A stretch of DNA of 8,332 bases from Flavobacteriales bacterium UBA2619. GTDB lineage: Bacteria; Bacteroidota; Bacteroidia; Flavobacteriales_D; Sanyastnellaceae. Location: positions 1 to 8,332 of the forward strand of contig DDJR01000056.1 of assembly GCA_002339135.1 (NCBI GenBank), in the 5' to 3' direction. This document shows positions 6,585-8,332 of this stretch, one piece after another. The stretch's first letter is position 1. Every line of letters starts with the position of its first letter. The position numbers were made by a program, and so were the translations under genes. The notes under the pieces are model-generated. The model saw nothing but the letters and a program-made list of their open reading frames with translations, was not told where the DNA came from and made no database searches.

Positions 6585-7532
6585 ATGAGTATTTCTGAAA
6601 TACATGCTTTAATTCAACTTTTAGATGACCCTGATGAAGGTGTTTATCAACACGTCCGTGAAGAGCTGATGTCAAAAGGGACGTCTATTCTCCCGGCTGT
6701 TTTAGAACACAGAGCGGGGAAATCTCAATGTGAGGTTCACGAAAATCGCCTGGATGACTTGGTAGAGGGACTTCACGGAGCGTTCGTGAAAAAAGCCATT
6801 AAAAGTTGGCATGACTCTGGAGCCCAAAACATCTTAGAGGGTGCCCTTTGGATTCACAAGGCTGCAGATCCTCTTTTGGATATTCAAGCGATAAAAGCGA
6901 AGTACGAAAAGCTGAAAAGAGATGTTTGGCTTGAGTTGAATGAAGAGCTTACAGCGTTAGAGCAGGTCAGGATTTTAAATCACGTCTTATTTAGTGAAGA
7001 GGGGTTTTTGAATTCCAGATCCGGACACCCCAATCCAAAAGATGCATTAATTGGTGATGTGATGGATTTGAAAAAGGGAAATCCTTTAGGTCTAGGAACT
7101 CTATACTTAGCGATAGCTCGTGATCTAAAACTCCCCATCCACGGTGTAAATCTTCCCAACCACTTTATTCTTTGTTATTGTGATGAGCATCATGTTCATG
7201 ACGGCAGTGAGTTGGTCGAAGACAATGAACTCCCTTCAGGCATCCTATTTTACATTAACCCCTTTAGCGAAGGAACCGTTATCCATCCCCGTGATGTTAG
7301 TGAGTTTCTAAGTCACTTAGATTTGCCAGTAGATGAGAGCAATTGTGGCCCTTGCGCACCGATCGATATTATTCGTCGCTTGATTGGAAATGTAGCTTAT
7401 GCTTTCGAGCGCAATGGTGAAATTTCTCAAGCAGAGCGTATGCGTGAATTGCTGCTTTACATAGAGGTGGACGTTACCGTAAATGTAGAATCAGCAGACG
7501 CAGATGGGAGAGAAGATGAAGCCGAGTCCTAA
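6585..7532 (+). CDS. SirB1/transglutaminase-like family protein
   Basis: The protein has 315 residues and belongs to the SirB1-type transglutaminase-like family, whose biochemical role is poorly known. Residues 1-90 are helical and resemble a HEAT-type segment (IHALIQLLDDPDEGVYQHV, then ILPAVLEH). Residues 125-230 hold the SirB1 core: ILNHVLFSEEGF, then GNPLGLGTLYLAIARDLKLP (165-184), GVNLPNHFIL (187-196) and FYINPFSEG (222-230). The position where papain-like transglutaminases carry the catalytic cysteine is not a cysteine here (NPLGLGTLY), although H193 is kept and the later acid position reads N225. Activity as a protease or transglutaminase is therefore doubtful. Residues 262-290 (IRRLIGNVAYAFERNGEISQAERM) look like a TPR-type helical pair. 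The C-terminal tail is acidic. No Shine-Dalgarno sequence precedes the ATG. A -7 element within an inverted repeat lies 33 bases upstream, and a two-way terminator follows 21 bases after the stop. Confidence 0.85.
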   Translation: MSISEIHALIQLLDDPDEGVYQHVREELMSKGTSILPAVLEHRAGKSQCEVHENRLDDLVEGLHGAFVKKAIKSWHDSGAQNILEGALWIHKAADPLLDIQAIKAKYEKLKRDVWLELNEELTALEQVRILNHVLFSEEGFLNSRSGHPNPKDALIGDVMDLKKGNPLGLGTLYLAIARDLKLPIHGVNLPNHFILCYCDEHHVHDGSELVEDNELPSGILFYINPFSEGTVIHPRDVSEFLSHLDLPVDESNCGPCAPIDIIRRLIGNVAYAFERNGEISQAERMRELLLYIEVDVTVNVESADADGREDEAES

Positions 7533-7553
7533 GTATTCATTTATTGTGACATG

Positions 7554-7587
7554 AAAAAAGGGAGGCCACGTATGGTCTCCCTTTTTT
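7554..7587. terminator. Bidirectional rho-independent terminator
   Basis: A 14-bp stem with one G-U pair is formed by AAAAAAGGGAGGCC (7554-7567) and GGTCTCCCTTTTTT (7574-7587) around the 6-base loop ACGTAT. Six A residues on the left and six T residues on the right give a U-tract on either strand. It lies between convergent genes, 21 bases after the SirB1-like stop and 18 bases beyond the DUF1573 stop, so it should end transcripts from both. Confidence 0.92.
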
Positions 7588-7605
7588 ATTGATGTGTAAA
7601 ACTGA

Positions 7606-8118
7606 TTAGTTTACTGGAGCAGGAGTTACGTTCGCAGTAATTGTAAGAATTGTCTGTGCTGGATCTGTATTCGCAGTAACAGTCACTTTCTTTGTTTGTT
7701 TGTTCTTCTTTCCTTTAGAATTAAACTTCACTTCAATCGTTCCAGTTTCTCCAGGAGCGATTGGCTTCTTAGGACATTGCGGAACAGTACAGCCACATGA
7801 ACCTTTGCACTTGTCAAGTATAAGTGGCTCAGCTCCTGTATTTGTGAATTCGAAGTAGTATGTTTCCACATCACCTTCGTCCATCACACCGAAGTCGTGT
7901 GAGTACTCATTGAAAGACATTCCCGTTAATGGTCCAGCAGGTTCTTGAGCTTGAGCTTTGGCAGGGTCAAATTTCTCTGGCTTTGCGTTTACCGCTGTCT
8001 CAGCAGCTTCTGTTTTATCACTTTCAGTGATTGGCTTAGAGTTAGATGTTTCGCTTGATCCGCATGAGAATAGGATTGTACATGCGAAAATTGTTGCAAC
8101 TAGTGTTAGTCTAGACAT
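7606..8118 (-). CDS. DUF1573-domain lipoprotein
   Basis: The 170-residue protein starts with a lipoprotein signal: MSRLTLVATIFACTILFSC with a lipobox-like LFSC and the lipidation cysteine at C19. Residues 20-62 are a low-complexity, Ala/Glu/Lys-rich linker. Residues 66-168 form the DUF1573 Ig-like beta-sandwich, recognisable by FNEYSHDFGVMDEGDVETYYFEF, TNTGAEPLILDKCKGSCGCT and the PIAPGETGTIEVKFNSKGK strand block. Four cysteines cluster at C104, C108, C110 and C115 (CKGSCGCTVPQC); they could form disulfides or bind a metal. The protein is probably anchored to the inner or outer membrane facing the periplasm, and the family has no firm function. The gene has its own candidate promoter (TAGTTTTG, 8159-8166) and a strong terminator, so it looks monocistronic. 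The upstream minus-strand gene ends 77 bases before it. Confidence 0.9.
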   Translation of the reverse strand: MSRLTLVATIFACTILFSCGSSETSNSKPITESDKTEAAETAVNAKPEKFDPAKAQAQEPAGPLTGMSFNEYSHDFGVMDEGDVETYYFEFTNTGAEPLILDKCKGSCGCTVPQCPKKPIAPGETGTIEVKFNSKGKKNKQTKKVTVTANTDPAQTILTITANVTPAPVN

Positions 8119-8158
8119 ATTATATTGATTGTTTAATTTCAGATTGTTTGTAGGTGTG

Positions 8159-8185
8159 CAAAACTATGAATAAATTCACTTGCAA
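8159..8185 (-). promoter_or_regulatory. Candidate promoter of the DUF1573 lipoprotein gene
   Basis: On the minus strand TAGTTTTG (8159-8166) matches the -7 consensus TAnnTTTG exactly. TTG (8183-8185) lies 16 bases upstream as a possible -33 element, slightly closer than usual. Transcription would begin about 30-35 bases before the start codon at 8118. A small dyad, TGAAT-AA-ATTCA (8167-8178), sits between the two elements and could be incidental in AT-rich DNA. Confidence 0.55.
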
Positions 8186-8195
8186 TGTAATTCAA

Positions 8196-8332
8196 TTACT
8201 TAAACGTTTTGTGAGCCAAGTTGCTTTTTTCAAACGTCCCGTCTTTCAGAATCTTTACAGCTTCCTGAATCGACTCATTCAAGTCTCCTATGATTCGATA
8301 AAACGTAGATTGTTCGTACACATTCCTGCCCA
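8196..8332 (-). CDS. 3' end of an unrecognised gene (partial)
   Basis: The minus strand is open from the window edge to a TAA at 8196-8198, giving 44 residues that begin GRNVYEQSTFYRIIGDLNES and end EKSNLAHKTFK. The other two minus-strand frames are closed by stops in this stretch. The sequence looks like a genuine C terminus, with an amphipathic helix (about SIQEAVKILKDG) and a basic end. I do not recognise the family. It is cut by the window edge, so the start and length are unknown. It lies upstream of the DUF1573 gene on the same strand, 77 bases away, with no terminator hairpin between them, so some read-through is possible. Confidence 0.6.
   Translation of the reverse strand, partial: GRNVYEQSTFYRIIGDLNESIQEAVKILKDGTFEKSNLAHKTFK

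Overview
The window looks like a stretch of core chromosome from a member of the Bacteroidota, probably the Flavobacteriales (family not resolvable from the sequence alone). The evidence is a secreted protein with a gliding-motility-associated (type IX secretion, type B) C-terminal domain, several TAnnTTTG-type -7 promoter elements, start codons without Shine-Dalgarno sequences, a DUF1573 lipoprotein, and a BshC-type bacillithiol enzyme. Base composition looks even throughout. I see no insertion sequence, integrase, tRNA, rRNA, CRISPR array or attachment site.

Layout from left to right. A plus-strand run holds a secreted beta-sandwich protein with a type IX sorting domain (21-1112), bshC (1138-2733), and a small HAD-superfamily phosphatase (2726-3154) whose start overlaps the end of bshC by 8 bases. 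ruvX (3161-3571, minus) converges on this run with only 6 bases between the stop codons. A 46-base divergent gap then leads to dapD (3618-4442, plus), which ends at a hairpin terminator (4459-4495). dnaN (4529-5647, plus) follows. A rhomboid intramembrane protease (5672-6466, minus) converges on dnaN.

A 118-base divergent gap separates the rhomboid gene from a SirB1/transglutaminase-like gene (6585-7532, plus). It contains an imperfect inverted repeat that overlaps a consensus -7 element. A strong two-way terminator (7554-7587) separates the SirB1-like gene from a DUF1573 lipoprotein gene (7606-8118, minus). The right edge holds the 3' end of an unrecognised minus-strand gene (8196 to the edge).

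The genes do not form one pathway. They cover thiol redox chemistry (bshC), lysine and cell-wall precursor synthesis (dapD), replication and rRNA/recombination nucleases (dnaN, ruvX), membrane proteolysis (rhomboid) and cell-surface proteins (the type IX cargo and the lipoprotein). Only bshC and the HAD gene look translationally coupled. I found no convincing novel system. The items most worth a second look are the altered motif in RuvX, the operator-like dyad before the SirB1-like gene, and the overlap between bshC and the phosphatase gene.
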